From: Tupaia tana
Lineage: Eukaryota > Chordata > Mammalia > Scandentia > Tupaiidae
Direction: 5' to 3'
Length of the DNA stretch: 64,000 bases
Assembly: GCA_026018925.1 (NCBI GenBank)
Contig: JAKSZU010000018.1
Span: 28,768,452-28,832,451 of the forward strand
Position 1 is the first letter of the stretch. Every line of letters begins with the position of its first letter. Position numbers and translations under genes: made by a program. The notes under the pieces were generated by a model. The model made no database searches and was not told the origin of the DNA. It worked only from the letters and a program-made list of their open reading frames with translations. Positions 1 through 20,071 of the stretch are shown here, piece by piece.

Positions 1-129
1 AGGCTTCTAGTGCTTTTTAAAATAAGCCAATGTCCTAACTTTGAAATTTACTGTATTAGGAGAGAATAAGGAACAAGGTTTTGTATTATTTGGGGGTGTA
101 GGATAAGTTTAATTCATTTTTTAAAATAG

Positions 130-830
130 CGAAAGATTTGAGTCATCATTTTGAAGAAGATATAGTCAGTAAGTTTGAAAAGATGTTCAACTTTATCGCT
201 CATTTGGGAAATACAAATCAAAACCACAACAAACTACCACTTTACACCCACAGGAACAGCTGTAGTCAAAAAGAGGAACAACAACCATGTTGCTGGTGGG
301 GATGTAAAATGGTGCAGGCACTCTAAAAAACTAGGCACTTTCTTTAAAAGTCTGATGGAAACTTACCATACAATCCACCACTTCGACCCCTTGGAATCTA
401 TCCATGAGAAATGAAAGTATATGCCCCCTCGAAGACTCACACCTGAATCTTCCCATAGCCCCAGCATTCATAATAGCCAGAAAGAAACAGCCCAAATGTA
501 CATCAACTAGTACATCTGTGCAGAGAATAAAGTAGACTGTATACTATACATGTGTGATTTCACTTTCTAGGCGCCCAGAAAAGGCAAATCTATAACTACA
601 CATAGCAGATGAGTGTGGAAAACAGGGCAAGGAGGGGTTGAGAGTATTAGGAGTGAGGATTGACTGCATACAAGCTCAAAGGAAATTTCGGGGCTGATAG
701 AAAAGTTATGGATTATGGTGGTGATTGCACAACTCTGAATTTTCCAAAAATCATTGACTTGTATGCCTTAAAATCTAATCTGTATATTAATTATCTTATT
801 AGAAGCAGTTTTTCTCTTGTGTAATAATAA
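130..830 (+). mobile_element. L1 fragment: ORF2 3' end plus 3'UTR, decayed
   Basis: From about 175 the DNA follows the L1 ORF2 3' region: GGGAAATACAAATC, AAAACCACAAC, then ACCACTTTACACCCACAGG. A TTCATAATAGCCAG block follows near 470, and the 3'UTR-like 'gtgattgcacaactctgaat' near 725. Frames are broken by frameshifts and stops, so it is a dead copy of an old mammalian (L1M-type) element in a CSNK2A2 intron. Confidence 0.75.
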
Positions 831-1328
831 AATGGTAATTCTTAAAGGCCAGCCAGCTCAAGGATTGTATTTAAGAAAATGTCTAATGCTCATTAATATA
901 GAAAACCCACATGGACACATGTCTAAAAGACAAGCCATGTTGAAAGATATATTTATTTGAACATCATGCTTCTTGTCCACATGGATTCTGACATGCCTTT
1001 TGGACCACTGTGAGAGGTGACTCTCTAGTAAGGTTCCCGACCAGATTCATCTTGCCTCCCTTTAAAAAACAAACAAACAAACAAACAAAAACCTTCATTG
1101 TAGCCCTTGACATTCCCCTCATAGTCCCCTTTCCACTAGCTGCCAGTAGCAGTGGGCGCAGAGAGCAGGGGGTACCTTCTGAACCCTGTATTTCTCTATA
1201 ATTACAGACAGTAAGCTACCCTTAGGAGACTGTCTTCAAGTCAAGGTGTCACAAACAAAGAAGAATATGCTTGCATCGGGGGTGGTAGAGGGTTTGCTTA
1301 CTTTTCTCTGTGCTTTCTTACCTAATAG
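831..1328. other. CSNK2A2 intronic sequence, no recognised element
   Basis: AT-rich intron ending in the acceptor of the 1329 exon. The only structure seen is a short (CAAA)n run near 1068-1090. Confidence 0.5.
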
Positions 1329-8769
<7,441 letters not shown>

Positions 8770-8786
8770 AGACTGGGAAGCAACGG

Positions 8787-11700
8787 GTAATGCGGCATTG
8801 ATGCTTGCCAATAAACCAACCAACCAAACACAAATCTTGAAGGAAAACTACAGTGTGATAAAGAGATTCTAATTCCTTCTAAACGCAAAGAAGAGTAAAG
8901 ACCTAAAAGTCTGTCAAAAAGAAAGAAACTCCCCAGTACTAGTCTGCAGGGAGCTGCCGTGTGGCAGCATGCGGATGCACATAGTTCAGGACCCGAGGGA
9001 ACGCTCCCTTTGGAATGCATGGGAGATGAGAGACTCGGAGTTGTTGTCCATTCACCTTGATTTAACAGGGCACCTCTGTTGAATTAACCCGTTCAGTCAA
9101 CAAGCTCTGAATATCTGACTTCCTATCTATTCCATTGTGGTCTGGGTTTCCTTTGGTGAGATTCAGACTCAAGTTTTAGCAAATCGTCAGCAGTCTATAC
9201 TGACACACCAGCCTCATTTACGAAAAAGGAGATATGAAAACAGTGACAGTATTTTTTTTTAAGCTCTTTTACAAATTCATGTTTTATGTATTTTTTTATG
9301 ACATGAGTTCTCCAGGAAATGTACCTCATCCCTGCAGTTTTCCTCTAAGTGTATTCATTTGGGAGGAAACTGCAGTCACGTTCACAAGAGAGAGTCCTCT
9401 TTGATGTCAGCAGGCATCACTATAAACCTTGTGATGCCATAAACAGGTCCATCAGTCTCTTCAAAACTCTCGTTCAAAACTTCCATGCTAAGTGCATGAC
9501 TTGGAGCTCACTGTAACCTTTGTTGATTCGCCTAACCATAAAATATTATTGCTACCTTTTGTTTAGCCCTTTTTCTTTCCTTTTTTTTAAATTTTTTTTA
9601 TTTTTTTGCAGTCTTGTAAGGAAAATCTCACCATTTCCCAGCACATCCCTGTGTGTGTGCACATATTTTAGTGCGCCTGCCTGAAAGAAAGACATTTTTG
9701 TTCAAAACTAGAACTAAGGCTGGAAAGTCAGGCTTCAGGCAGGTTGGGAGAGAGGAAAACATCCCATTAAAATTTATTCAGGAAAGACTTAATGAAAAAA
9801 TGTATTGCCTGTCCCTCTTCCCACTTTTTATCCCCATGAGAAACAGTTTTCCCACTGTAATCAGGGTAATACACATTTTTAAGCTCTGATATGTGAGACA
9901 TGAATGTGATAGCAAAGATAAGTCTTTCTCGCATGCAGGTACTGGAGTTGTGTGGGCAAGGCCATTTGAAAACTCAAGCAACTGAGAGGAGAAGAATATT
10001 CAAGGGGCTTGGGGAAGGGAGTGGAGCAAGTGTTGAAGCTTTGGATCCATTGTGCTAACCTTAATGTTAGCAGGGAAGGAAGCTAGATTTTGTTTAAAAA
10101 AAAAAAAAAATAGGGCTGATTTCATTTGCGGGACTTGTCATCAGCGTGGTTTGCAGACAGTCCCCTCACCCCAGCTGCAGAGCCATGCCACAGCTCTGGG
10201 GACTTCACACACCTAGGATAGAACTAGAGGTGACTACCATCACATTACACTTTAGGATTTCTTTATTAATTATTTAATAACGCCATACATTTTTATAAGG
10301 TTAGATTGTTTGTTTGAAACATCTGTTTACATTCCATATTCCAATAAAATTGTATTGGTATTGGTAGCAGGTCCTATCTAAATGTAGATTCTATTTTTGT
10401 TGTTTGGTCTGTGAGAATTTAAAATGCAAATGAAAGAAACTCTTCTGTAGAGTTAACAGATTAAAAAATAAAAAACAAAATCCCAAAGCCAAGAAATGCA
10501 TTCAGTTAAGGTTCTCATACCAATATTGCCTGCCTGCATTGCACATTCTGTATATTAATGTTTGTTCTACCTGAAAATCAAAGACAAGATGTGAGCTCTC
10601 AGCTGAACCGGTATTGGTATGTCAGACAGCAAAACTCAGTGTTTCGGATTATCAAAAGCCTTCCTATGTGCCCTTACAGGCAATCCTGGCCGTTGGTTAT
10701 GATCAGGGAGATGTGCCACTGTGTGTCTTTTCTGCTCCCCTACCTTCCAGATCCTCCTTATCACCTACTCCCCTGTCCCCTGCCTTTCTGTTATTTTAAG
10801 TTGCCTGTCTGGACCAGGCAAGAGGAACCTACTGGAGGGTTTTGCCGAAGCAGAAACCCCATTTCTTTCCCTCATGTCCCCCAGAGGCTTAAATAAAAGC
10901 ACCTGGAGGAGAAGAGTCGCGTGATTTACCTCTGCCTCCCTCTGACCGTGATTTAGTTGGGACAGACGCAGCTAGCCTGCCTGTCCTTGGGTTCTGTAAC
11001 TTCAGCTTTGACACAGAAGTAACTCTTCCTTTGTAAGCGTAGTTTACTTTTCCAGCACTTGTACTTGTTACCTCTCTTCATGCCTTAGACTTAGAGCATA
11101 ACTGGGTTGGAAATGCTCACTCCCTTCTGGGTCTGGTTTGACACCTAGGCCGTATTTTCCCAAACTGAAGTCAGTCCAGACCTCTTTTACCTGTCTCCAA
11201 GACCATTTTGTATCTGGGTGGACCTAGCTCCCCTGAGGTTTTAAAGTATTTACCTGGTAAGGAGAGGATCTTAGAGAATTCCAAAAGAGTGTGTGTGCAC
11301 ACACATATGTGTGGAAGCGGGAATCTAGTCTTACAGACTAAACTATGGTAAATTTGCCATCTTGGTATCCTTTTCAGTTAGCAATTCTTACATTCATCTC
11401 AGTAATTTTCATTTGTTTGTTCATTACCTTATAACAGGTTAAAAGTGCCTACGATAAGGACTTAATTATTCCCTGAAGAAAAGCAAAAAAATGTGGGGAA
11501 CAGGGTAGTGTTACACTATCATCTCAGGTACTGCCTATGTTCAAAACATAGACCTGGTGTGGTGAGAACAGAAGGTTCCTATGCCAAATCCCAATTGATA
11601 TCTCATTGTTTCTTGGCCATGAGTGAGTATAGTTACAGGGTTCACCTGGGCTGAGAAATCCCTTGGGAGAGTGGAACTAAAGTACTAAGTAATAATGTGG

Positions 11701-14398
11701 CCTGGCGACGTTCTCACTCTCCTGGATCAAATCAGCTGGCCTTGCTCCTGTCCTGTCCCTGTGGTGGGTGGCTGGGTGGAGAAGCCACTGAGTGTACAAT
11801 GCAGACCAGGCATGCCTGTGTCTTCTTACAAGAGAAATGCTGATGCTGGTTCAGTGAGGCACTTAAGTGTCAGTCACTCAGCCGGATCTCCTAACAGACA
11901 TTCTGTAGCACTCAGCAGCACTCACAAGGTTTAAAGCAAATGTATTCCCTTGCGGAGAGGAGGTTACTCTCAGACTGATTAGAGGAGACGGAGAAGAGCA
12001 TAGTCCTTGGGAGCTTGGAGAGAGAGTAGCTGGGGGAGGGACAGTTGAAAGGAACCAATAAGAAACCGGAACTAAAGGCAGATCTAGAGGTGGAAACATA
12101 CTTCTTGAGGGGATAAAATGAGGGGACACCAAGTTTGTCTTCTGGAACATGCCCTGGGGAGGGCACTGCCCCTGGATTGGTTCCAGTGGGACGGAAAAGT
12201 GGTGCTCTCGGTCAGGTGCTGAGTTCTGAGAGCTGGGTGTCATGGATCTCACAGTCTGTGCCTACTCAGGGAAATGACTTAGGTTCTCCCAGGTGCTGCA
12301 TTGATGAGGACAGAGGCAGAACTACTTTGGGACACAATTGGAGGAATTTTTTAATATGCATCGAAATAGATCTAAGAGAGCCCAGTTAACAGTTTCCTTT
12401 AATGCCAGTTCAGATTAAATGATTAGTTTAAAAACCTGTTATTGCATGAACACCTGCAGGAGAAAAGCAGATTTCCCTCCTGTAAATAAATGAGCAGTTA
12501 ATAACTGATCAGAATCACAGGCATTTAAATATAAACCATTCCGAGAGCAAAAACAGGGTCCATGTGAGGACGCAAGAAGCCAAAGTTTGTCAGTGAGCTT
12601 AATCAATTATGACTGAATAATGTCCTGCCTTTAAAAACTGACCCCAGGGGAATATGGGAAGAGGGGAAATGGTAGAGTGACATCTGGCCATGAAAACCAG
12701 TTTTTGAACTATTAGAATGTGTTAATGAAAACACCCCCAACTAGGTATTGTAGAGGCTGGAAAAAGAAATGTGATGGAATTATACAGGTGGTGCATACTT
12801 TGTGTGAAGACTCAACAATGTGCTACAAATGTGATACTTAACCCTGAACTGCATGTATTGGGGATTGTTTTAAAAAGAAAAAAAAAAAACCTTAAAAAAC
12901 TTTGAACCAATAAATTAACAGTTTTTCACTTGTGGCTCTTCTTGCTGTAAATGTTGACTAAGAGGTTGGGACAAAAATCTTGACATCCAGTGGAAAGCTT
13001 GGATGATCTTCAAGAACTATGGAGCCTTCTGTTTGCAGAAAAGCAACACTGCCTGGGTTGTGATCCTTTAGGAGTGACTACTTCAGACACAATTGGCCAC
13101 CTCTTTGTATCACTGGATGACTGATGTATGATTTATGTGCTGCTGCCCTTAGAGGGAAGAAAAATGCCATGTTAAATCCTGTTTTCCTAAATAAAAATGT
13201 TGACAATACCGAGCCTTCCCAAGTGGAAGACAAACCATTGCTATGAGGACCTTAACTTGTATTTCCTGTCTCCGGGGGCAGGGGGAGGAGGGGTTAAACC
13301 TTGAAGAGCAAAGATGGGTGGATGGTGATTGCAGTTAAATCACCTTGATATGAAGACTTGAACAGAAGTGGGACTAGAGTGGTATGAGATAGTTCTGTTC
13401 CTTCATGCTTGTTTCTGATTTACACCACTCGGATACCTACTTCTTGGAATTGACTTGTTTTATTGCATGACTTTGACCTTGCAACCCAGTGTTCTATGCT
13501 TATGAATATCTCTCCCCACCTCCATTCCTTGCAAAATATGCGGGCACTTGCTATTGATTGACAGACAGTGGTGTCTTGAGTGTGCTTTCTCTGGAGTTGG
13601 AAGCTTGGAAATCATTTGGAGTACTTTTAAGGCAAATAATAACCATTTCTTTCTTAACCATAGGTACCATGCAGCCTTTCTCAAATACTAAGCAGTGGAA
13701 CCCTTCTTTACCCATAGAAGATTTTCATGAAATGATTTTTGTGTGACGGCTTCTCAGGTGCATAGTTCTTGCAGTATCTTAGTACAGTTCTGAGACCCTG
13801 CTAGAATTCCGCTGCTGGAGTCTCAACACACACAATGCTATGTTGGACATGGAAGGAGAAACAAGGTTTTGACGCCCTGCCAGACAGCTACTTCCAAAGG
13901 ACAGATATCTAAGCTCACTCACTGCTGCTTGTTTGTTAGTGGACTTCCATACGTTAATATGAAGCCCTTGTCTGATTCCTGGTCCTAAGAAGTCCTCGAT
14001 AAATGGGCTGAGGTCTGAGGAGGGTTACTGAACTTGTAGGCTGACTTGTACCAAACAGTCAAGAGGCTTTGAGATTTCACATCAGTTTCCTTGGTCCAGG
14101 GAAGGGTCCAGGAGACCTGTTTGTGGGACACACAGTGTGTCTTAAGTTCATCCCTTTCTCTCAGGAGGCCATGCTCAGGGCTACTGTTGGAGGATCAGAA
14201 GAGGAAGGAAAAGGGTATTTGAAACCTGGAATTGTAAAGCAAGTTCTTTATAGGTCTCCTATAAAGTGCCATGGGAAGGTAGAATTTGCATTCTGCCCTG
14301 ACTCTTCACTTAAAGGAGCCCTGCACGGTGGAGGCTGACCCTCCATCTGGTCAGATTGATTAATGCCGTCTTTCCCCTCCTCCCATCTCTTTCCCCAG
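8787..14398 (+). other. CSNK2A2: Intron between CSNK2A2 stop exon and 3'UTR exon
   Basis: 5.6 kb of transcribed sequence without any SINE, although the introns upstream have one every kilobase or less. It has several AATAAA hexamers (for example near 10342) that could end alternative transcripts. No second coding gene, RNA gene or convincing processed pseudogene was recognised. Confidence 0.7.
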
Positions 14399-14825
14399 GT
14401 CTGTTGCGGTTCCTCCCACTTTTCCATAAGCAGAACAAGAACCAAATCAAACGTCTTAACGTGTGTAGAGATCACGTTCCATGAGCAGACACACATGGTG
14501 ACAGGTTTGGCGTACACAGACTAGACCAGCTGAAGGGCAGCCGCCACTGTGTATCAAACCTCACTTCCGAATATAAAAGGTTCACAGGCCTTTGGCTTCC
14601 TGTTGACTTCCTCCTGACCCAAAAAGCATGGGAAATGTGAAGGGTATGCAACATGGTTGTTGGTGACTATTGCTCCCCATAACCCTCTACTCTGCCATGG
14701 CCTCCTGTTTTTCCAGTAGACCACATTAACCAGACCCCACTTGTGGAGACTGGGCAGATGGCATGACAGGCAGTTACATACTATTTAAAAATATGTATTA
14801 TTGAATAAAAGATTTTAAAAGAAAT
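14399..14825 (+). other. CSNK2A2: CSNK2A2 3'UTR exon
   Basis: The acceptor polypyrimidine tract ends in CCCCAG at 14398. Joining 8786 to 14399 gives ...CAACGG|GTCTGTTGCGG..., the junction I remember from the human mRNA, and the following ~400 nt track the human 3'UTR closely. The end is set about 15 nt past the poly(A) signal; the exact cleavage site is inferred. Confidence 0.88.
14804..14809 (+). promoter_or_regulatory. CSNK2A2: CSNK2A2 poly(A) signal AATAAA
   Basis: Canonical hexamer about 20 nt before the expected cleavage site, within TATTGAATAAAAGATTTT as in the human transcript end. Confidence 0.85.
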
Positions 14826-15297
14826 GTATGGAGTTTTCCATCTGGAAGGGGCCAGTAAACTAACCCTTGGCCATGAGGACTGAGTGCAATCGAAGTGCAT
14901 TGGTGGTGCCAGGGCCTAACCAGAGGAGAGCTAGGCAAGTCCTGGGGCAGACCAGAAGGCCAGCACCCTGGACACTGCAGACAGAGTGGTGAGAAGCACC
15001 ATATGCGGCAAGCCACCCTTCAGCCCCTCCTACCAAATTGAGGCATTGGCATCAGGTGGTGGATAAAGGTCACCTCTAGTAAACTCATACCCCAGCCCTT
15101 TATTGGCGGTCCCTTTGCTCATGTGTCCACATTACATCTCATCCCCCAATTCTGGCATACTCCCACCCTAAACACCATGTTCTGAAAAAACATCTTGGAG
15201 AATGGTTGAGTCATTTCCTGAGGCCAGAGGGATAAGGAGTCTCAGATCCAAGGACTGCTTTTGTTAATTTTTTTTTCATGTTAGTCACATTTAATTG
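14826..15297. other. Intergenic sequence past CSNK2A2
   Basis: No gene, SINE or clear repeat was recognised. Confidence 0.5.
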
Positions 15298-15299
15298 TA

Positions 15300-15377
15300 T
15301 TAGGTCATTGGGAAAATCATTATGTATTTTTCTGTTTTTCTATGCAAAAATGCATCATGACTTTCCCAACAACCCAA
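15300..15377. mobile_element. TA-flanked palindromic MITE, copy 1
   Basis: 78 bp with ~30-bp inverted ends (TTAGGTCATTGGGAAAATCA / TGACTTTCCCAACAACCCAA) and TA on both sides. Same family as 36426, 40002 and 45223. It has the size and form of mariner-derived MITEs such as human MADE1, but not the MADE1 sequence. Confidence 0.8.
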
Positions 15378-15629
15378 TACATCTCTATAGCGCATAATAA
15401 GGGTATTCAAAGTATGTATGCTAGGTATGTGACAATGGTATTACCGTATGCTTTATTTTCAACAGAGAACTTTATGTTCTTGTATCTGTTAAGTATTTCT
15501 TTCCTGAATCCTTCCCCTCATTCTGTACTGGACATCCTCCTTTCCATGCAGTCTCTAGTATCTACGGTTCTCACTATTATAGCTACAGATCTTCCAATTT
15601 CTGCCACAGAATGCAAACATTTGGCATAT

Positions 15630-15860
15630 ATTGAGCAGGGATATACAGTGTCTTTCATATAGTCTGGCTTATTTAGCACTAAGTCTTTATCCACTTTGTA
15701 TCAAATGACAGGGTTCGTTGTTCCTTATGGCTGAGTAGTATTCCATAGTGTATATGTACCATGTCTTTTCAATCCACTCATCAGTTCATGGGCACTCAGG
15801 TTGATTCCATCTTAGTAACTGAATAATGCTATAATTACCATGTTCTTGATCATATTCTAA
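15630..15860 (-). mobile_element. L1 fragment, antisense ORF2 3' region
   Basis: GGCTGAGTAGTATTCCATAG, then GTGTATATGTACCATGT and CATCAGTTCATGGGCACTCA are the reverse complement of the L1 'catggaatactatgcagcc' region. No open frame remains. Confidence 0.7.
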
Positions 15861-16239
15861 AGCATCTGTGAACTGGAAGGAAAAGTGTCCTGCATAAACG
15901 TGAGAGAGAATGGAATGGAAGCACCAGTTATATATAATAAGTTTAAAAGTTTTAAAATAAGCCTTCACTGACTCCTTCAGGCCTCACCTCCCGAGACAGC
16001 TATGATAGGGAGTGGTGGCTATGGTGTGGGGTTGCCCAGCCTGGTCTCTGGCTACTGATCTGCGTCTCCACTGCCTGTAGGGAGTGGAAGCCATAGGCAG
16101 GTCAGACAACCAGGAGACTGGGTGGTATGCCCGTGAGGTCACAGAAGCTGCTTGGTCCACATGGCATTCCTCTTCTCACTTTGCTGCTTATTCTAAATGA
16201 CTGCATGAACCCAAGTGTGAATGCTTATAGGTTTTCTTG
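15861..16239. other. Intergenic sequence, nothing recognised
   Basis: Moderately GC-rich around 16000-16130. No gene features and no clear repeat. Confidence 0.4.
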
Positions 16240-16378
16240 TTTAAGAATTACTTATTTTATTTTGACAAGAGAGGGACAAAGAGAAAGTGAGGAAGGAAGT
16301 CACTGGGCCTGGGACTCAAACTGTAGTGGACCATGTGGGAGTCCAGCACCCTTAACCATCACACCACCTGCCAACCCC
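16240..16378 (-). mobile_element. SINE, short type B (diverged)
   Basis: Reversed; TTTTGACAAGAGAGGGAC tail side, CCATGTGGGAGTCCAGC and ACCACCTGCCAACCCC head side. Confidence 0.75.
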
Positions 16379-16895
16379 GATGTTCATAGTTTCTGAAGTG
16401 ATTATGGGAAGAAAGCAAAAAGGCCCTTTTCAGGGCCCTCATGGCATCAGTAGTGTCCTTTGGATCAGCTTTGGCAGAAACAAGCAGTGTCAAGTGTGGG
16501 AGCATGAGACTGCATGCTCCCAGGCACCAGCTGGTGAGACCGCTCAGGTCACCATCAGAAGACTAAAAGTCAGTAGGACACTGAGCAGATGAATTTGATA
16601 CTTTCCACTACCAGCCTAGTTTTGTCATTCTCACGGGACCCTTTTGAGTGAAGGCGCTGTTGGTCAACTTCCAGATCTCTGAGATGGTATCTAAATACCT
16701 CATTTGAATGAACATATTCTATGGACATGCTTCATTTGTGTGTGTCTATGCAGCATGTATCTGTGATCTCCCTGTTGACCTGGGACATTTCCAGATGTGA
16801 AGGGTCTTGTCTGAACAGATACAGAGTAAATGGGCATAGAAATTCTTTTGCTATCATGTAGAACTTGAAATAAGTGGGAAAGAGGAATTTTTGCT

Positions 16896-16982
16896 GGGCC
16901 AGCAGGTGGCTTGCTCGTTAAGGCACTAGACTCCCACAGTGCAATTCCTGGACCTGGCAGCAATTTTATTTTATTTTTTTAA
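16896..16982 (+). mobile_element. SINE type B, internally shortened
   Basis: GGGCCAGCAGGTGGC head, TTCCTGGACCTGGCAGC, then directly an AT tail. The CT-rich middle is missing. Confidence 0.65.
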
Positions 16983-16997
16983 AGAATTTTTACTTAT

Positions 16998-17263
16998 GGG
17001 AACCAGCAGTTAGCGTAATGGCTATGTCACTGGACTCCCACGTAGTCGACCGCAGTTCGCGTCCCGGACCCGGTGGCTTAAAACTCACGCCGGGCGCGTG
17101 TGCATGCGTGCCCAAGATCCCGAGAGGAGAATGAAGGAGAAGGGATTGCAGCGTGACCGTCTCCTCTGGGGGGTGATTTCTCGCTTTCTGTCTCTCTGTC
17201 TCTGTCTGTCTGGCGAGTGCACGCGCCCTATAGCGAAAACCTCTCCCCCCCCCCCCCAAAAAA
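16998..17263 (+). mobile_element. SINE, long type A1 (young-looking)
   Basis: Intact TAGCGTAATGG (A box, 17011) and GTTCGCGTCCC (B box, 17055). The usual CTCTCC-A(n) end carries a run of about 14 C (17246-17257 area). Target duplication AAAGAATTTTTACTTA on both sides. Confidence 0.9.
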
Positions 17264-17339
17264 AAAGAATTTTTACTTAGGTTGCCTTGACTTGGAGAAA
17301 GGAACCAGTCACTCACCAGCCCAAGAACACATACATAAT

Positions 17340-17860
17340 TGGTGATTCACAATATCAGTTCATATCTTCCTGCAGTCTTTTTTTGTATTTGGTTAATATT
17401 TATTCCATTTTCCTGCTTTCCAAAGTAATCTGGTAAATTCAAATGTTACAGAAAAGGAATCGACCCCCCCCCTCAAACTTCCCTACACCCACAACATACA
17501 CACACAAAACTTCTGTCCTCCTCTGGAAGTAACCACTGTTAGGTGTGTATCTTTCCATCTTTCGTGATGCATCTACTAGCATTTAAATATTATAGTGATT
17601 TTAACTTTTACAGAAATGTCCTCAGACTATGCATTCTTTTTCTGCTGCTCATGTTTTCACATCCTGTTAGCATGTGTTGCTCTGCCTCACCCCTGCCCAT
17701 GGCTACATGTATTCCAGTGTGTGATATACAACAGATGAAGCACTCCCTTATGGGCAGACTCTGGGTTGTTTCTAGTTTTTATTTCAGTATTACCAGTTTT
17801 GCTACAGTGAACAAACTTAGACATTTTTGTACAGCGGCATATGAGATCATCCTTTTTTAA
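17340..17860 (-). mobile_element. Old L1 fragment, antisense 3' region
   Basis: GGAAGTAACCACTGTTAGGT, CTGGGTTGTTTCTAGTTTTT and TACAGTGAACAAACTTAGAC follow the antisense 3' region of L1M-type elements. Matched from memory, so the subfamily is not assigned. Confidence 0.6.
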
Positions 17861-17874
17861 AAAATGACTATGCC

Positions 17875-18070
17875 GGGACCAGCAGGTGGCGTGGTGGTTA
17901 AGGTGCTGGACACTCCCACATGGCTGACCACGGTTCAAGTTCCAAACCTGGCAGCTTGCTTTCTCACTTTCTCTCTCTCTCTCCCTCTCTGTGTCACTCT
18001 CTCTGGTCAAATTAAAATAAAATAAATGAATAAACAAAATTAAATTAAAATAATTCTTTAAAAAAAAAAA
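17875..18070 (+). mobile_element. SINE, short type B, first of a pair
   Basis: Full-length, AT tail then A(n). AAAATGACTATGCC lies before (17861) and after (18073). Confidence 0.9.
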
Positions 18071-18086
18071 AAAAAATGACTATGCC

Positions 18087-18335
18087 GGTGGCATTCTGGT
18101 TAAGGCAATTGGGGCCCTATGGTTGACTGTGCAGTTGAGTCCCAGACCCGGCAGCTTGAAAAATACCCTGGGTGTGTGTGCGTGTGTGCCCAAAATTCTG
18201 AGGAGAATGGAGAAGGGATTGGGGTGTGGCCATCACCTCTGGAGGGTGGTGTCTCACTTCCCACTATCCCTTGTTCTCTCTGTCTCTTGCTGGCACATGC
18301 ATGACAAGGGAAAAAAGCTTTAAGATAATTTTTTT
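18087..18335 (+). mobile_element. SINE type C, second of a pair
   Basis: Lacks the first ~10 bases of the head (starts GGTGGCATTCTGGTTAAGG). Its right flank is again AAAAGACTATGCC (18337). Confidence 0.82.
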
Positions 18336-18341
18336 AAAAAG

Positions 18342-18349
<8 letters not shown>

Positions 18350-18392
<43 letters not shown>
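18350..18392. repeat. Poly(T) run of about 43 nt
   Basis: Uninterrupted T homopolymer right after the third copy of the shared target site. Length is prone to sequencing error. Confidence 0.85.
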
Positions 18393-18393
<1 letters not shown>

Positions 18394-18750
18394 AGAAAAA
18401 GCATTGCAGTGATTCTGAGAATCTTCTGTCCTTTCCCTCACTGGCACAGGTTGAAACTTTGGTCATGGGATTCTTTCAAGGCTCTACTGGGCACTTGGAG
18501 CAAGGTAACAAGGGCCTAAGAGCTTTCTAGGGGCCTGCAGAAGTGTTTGAGTCCTGAAGAAAAAAATAAGTACTGGCTCTAACATAAAGTTTAAAAACTA
18601 ATCAGTGGAATTAAGTGGCGCAAAATGTACAATCCTGTAAGCTTAATTATTTAAAAGCAGTATTTACTTTTTAAAATATTTTTATCATACTATTCAGAGA
18701 AGAGTCACAGTCATAAAATAATCAAGATAGTTTAAAAAGCAAATTCTAAG
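18393..18750. other. Intergenic sequence, nothing recognised
   Basis: Unique-looking sequence between the poly(T) run and the next SINE. Confidence 0.4.
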
Positions 18751-18907
18751 GCCAGCAGGTGATGTGGTGGTTAGGGTGCTGGACCCTCAAGTAACCCACC
18801 ATGGTTCGAGTCCCAGACCTGGTGGTTTCCTTCCTCACTTTCCCTCTCTCTCTCTCTCTCTGATCAAATTTGAAAAAATAATAAAATTAAATAATTCTTT
18901 AAGAAAA
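18751..18907 (+). mobile_element. SINE, short type B
   Basis: Full-length; flanks AAATTCTAAG / AAATTCTAAAG. Confidence 0.85.
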
Positions 18908-19022
18908 AAATTCTAAAGATTGGAAAAATTACAGAAAATGTTACCTCAAATATGAAAAATGATTGAAGCACTGTGGGAAAGCCTCCATAAGTAAGTGTGC
19001 ACATTTTTCAAATAGCCCTGGT

Positions 19023-19395
19023 GGGGCCAGTAGGTGGTGTAGTGGTTGAGGCACTGGACTCCCATATGGCCAGCTGCTCTTTGAGTCCCTGACATGGCAG
19101 CTTAAAAATCACACCAGATTGGGAACCAGCAGGTGGCATGGTGGTTAAGGCACTGGACACTCCCACATGGCTGACCAGGGTTCAAGTCCTGAATCTGGTG
19201 ACTTGCTTTCTCACTTCCTCTCTCTCTCACTCTCACCCTCTGTCTCTCTCTGGTCAGATTAAAAAATGAATGAATTAATAAGTTTTTTTTTAAAAAAATC
19301 ATGCCAGGTGCGTATGCATGTGTACCCAAAACCCCATGAGAAGAATGGAGGAGAAGGAAGTGACTGACGGGGCCATTGGTCTTTTTTGAATCTAA
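19023..19395 (+). mobile_element. SINE type C, split by a nested B SINE
   Basis: Outer copy 19023-19120 plus 19294 to about 19395. The body resumes at CATGCCAGGTGCGTATGCAT after the insert. Confidence 0.75.
19121..19293 (+). mobile_element. SINE type B nested in type C
   Basis: Head GGGAACCAGCAGGTGGCATGG; flanked by AAAATCACACCAG / AAAATCATGCCAG, i.e. a duplicated piece of the host SINE. Confidence 0.85.
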
Positions 19396-19789
19396 GTGCT
19401 GGGGCTGGGATTAAGGCGGTCATCTGCCAGCTGAGCCCTCCAGTCATTCAGGGCACTCATGTCTTCACTCTCAACTAAGGGCAGAACTCTTCACCTCATT
19501 GCCATATACCCCCTACCTCTGTCCCCATGTCTACCAGCAAGGACAGGTGGAGAATAAACTGCTTACAGTATGTGACAAGTCTCTCAGGTGTCTCGAGGTC
19601 AGGTGCTTGGAGTGAGTTTCTGGGCTTGGACTGATGTGAATAGACACTGTCCACTGGCTGTTAGCCTCCGACAAACCTTTTGTGCATTGCAAGGGATGCT
19701 TATGGTTACTGGTACCTTAAATGATATCTTAGTTGATAAAAGTATGCATTTCATATCTGATGTACCTTGTGTCTTAAGATCAATTTATA

Positions 19790-20056
19790 GGGACCAGCAG
19801 TTAGTGTGATGGCTATGTTGCTGGACTCCCACGTAGTCGACCGTGGTTTACGTCCCACACCCGGTGACTTAAAACTCATGCTGGGCACAGGTGCGTGCGT
19901 GCCCTGGATCCCGAAAGGAGAATGGAGGAGAAGGGATTGCGGCATGGCCATCCCCCCTGGGGGTGATTTCTTGCTTTCTGTCTCTCTGTCTCTCTCTGTC
20001 TGTCTGGCGCGCACACGCGCCCTGTAGCAAAAACCTCTCCAAAAAAAAAAAAAAAG
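19790..20056 (+). mobile_element. SINE, long type A
   Basis: Full-length; flank ATCAATTTATA on both sides. Tail-to-tail with the next copy. Confidence 0.9.
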
Positions 20057-20071
20057 GATCAATTTATAACT

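Noticed and set aside
12100-13250. A possible processed pseudogene in the last CSNK2A2 intron (A-runs near 12882, AATAAA words)
   Set aside because: No coding similarity and no target duplication could be identified; left as unique intronic sequence.
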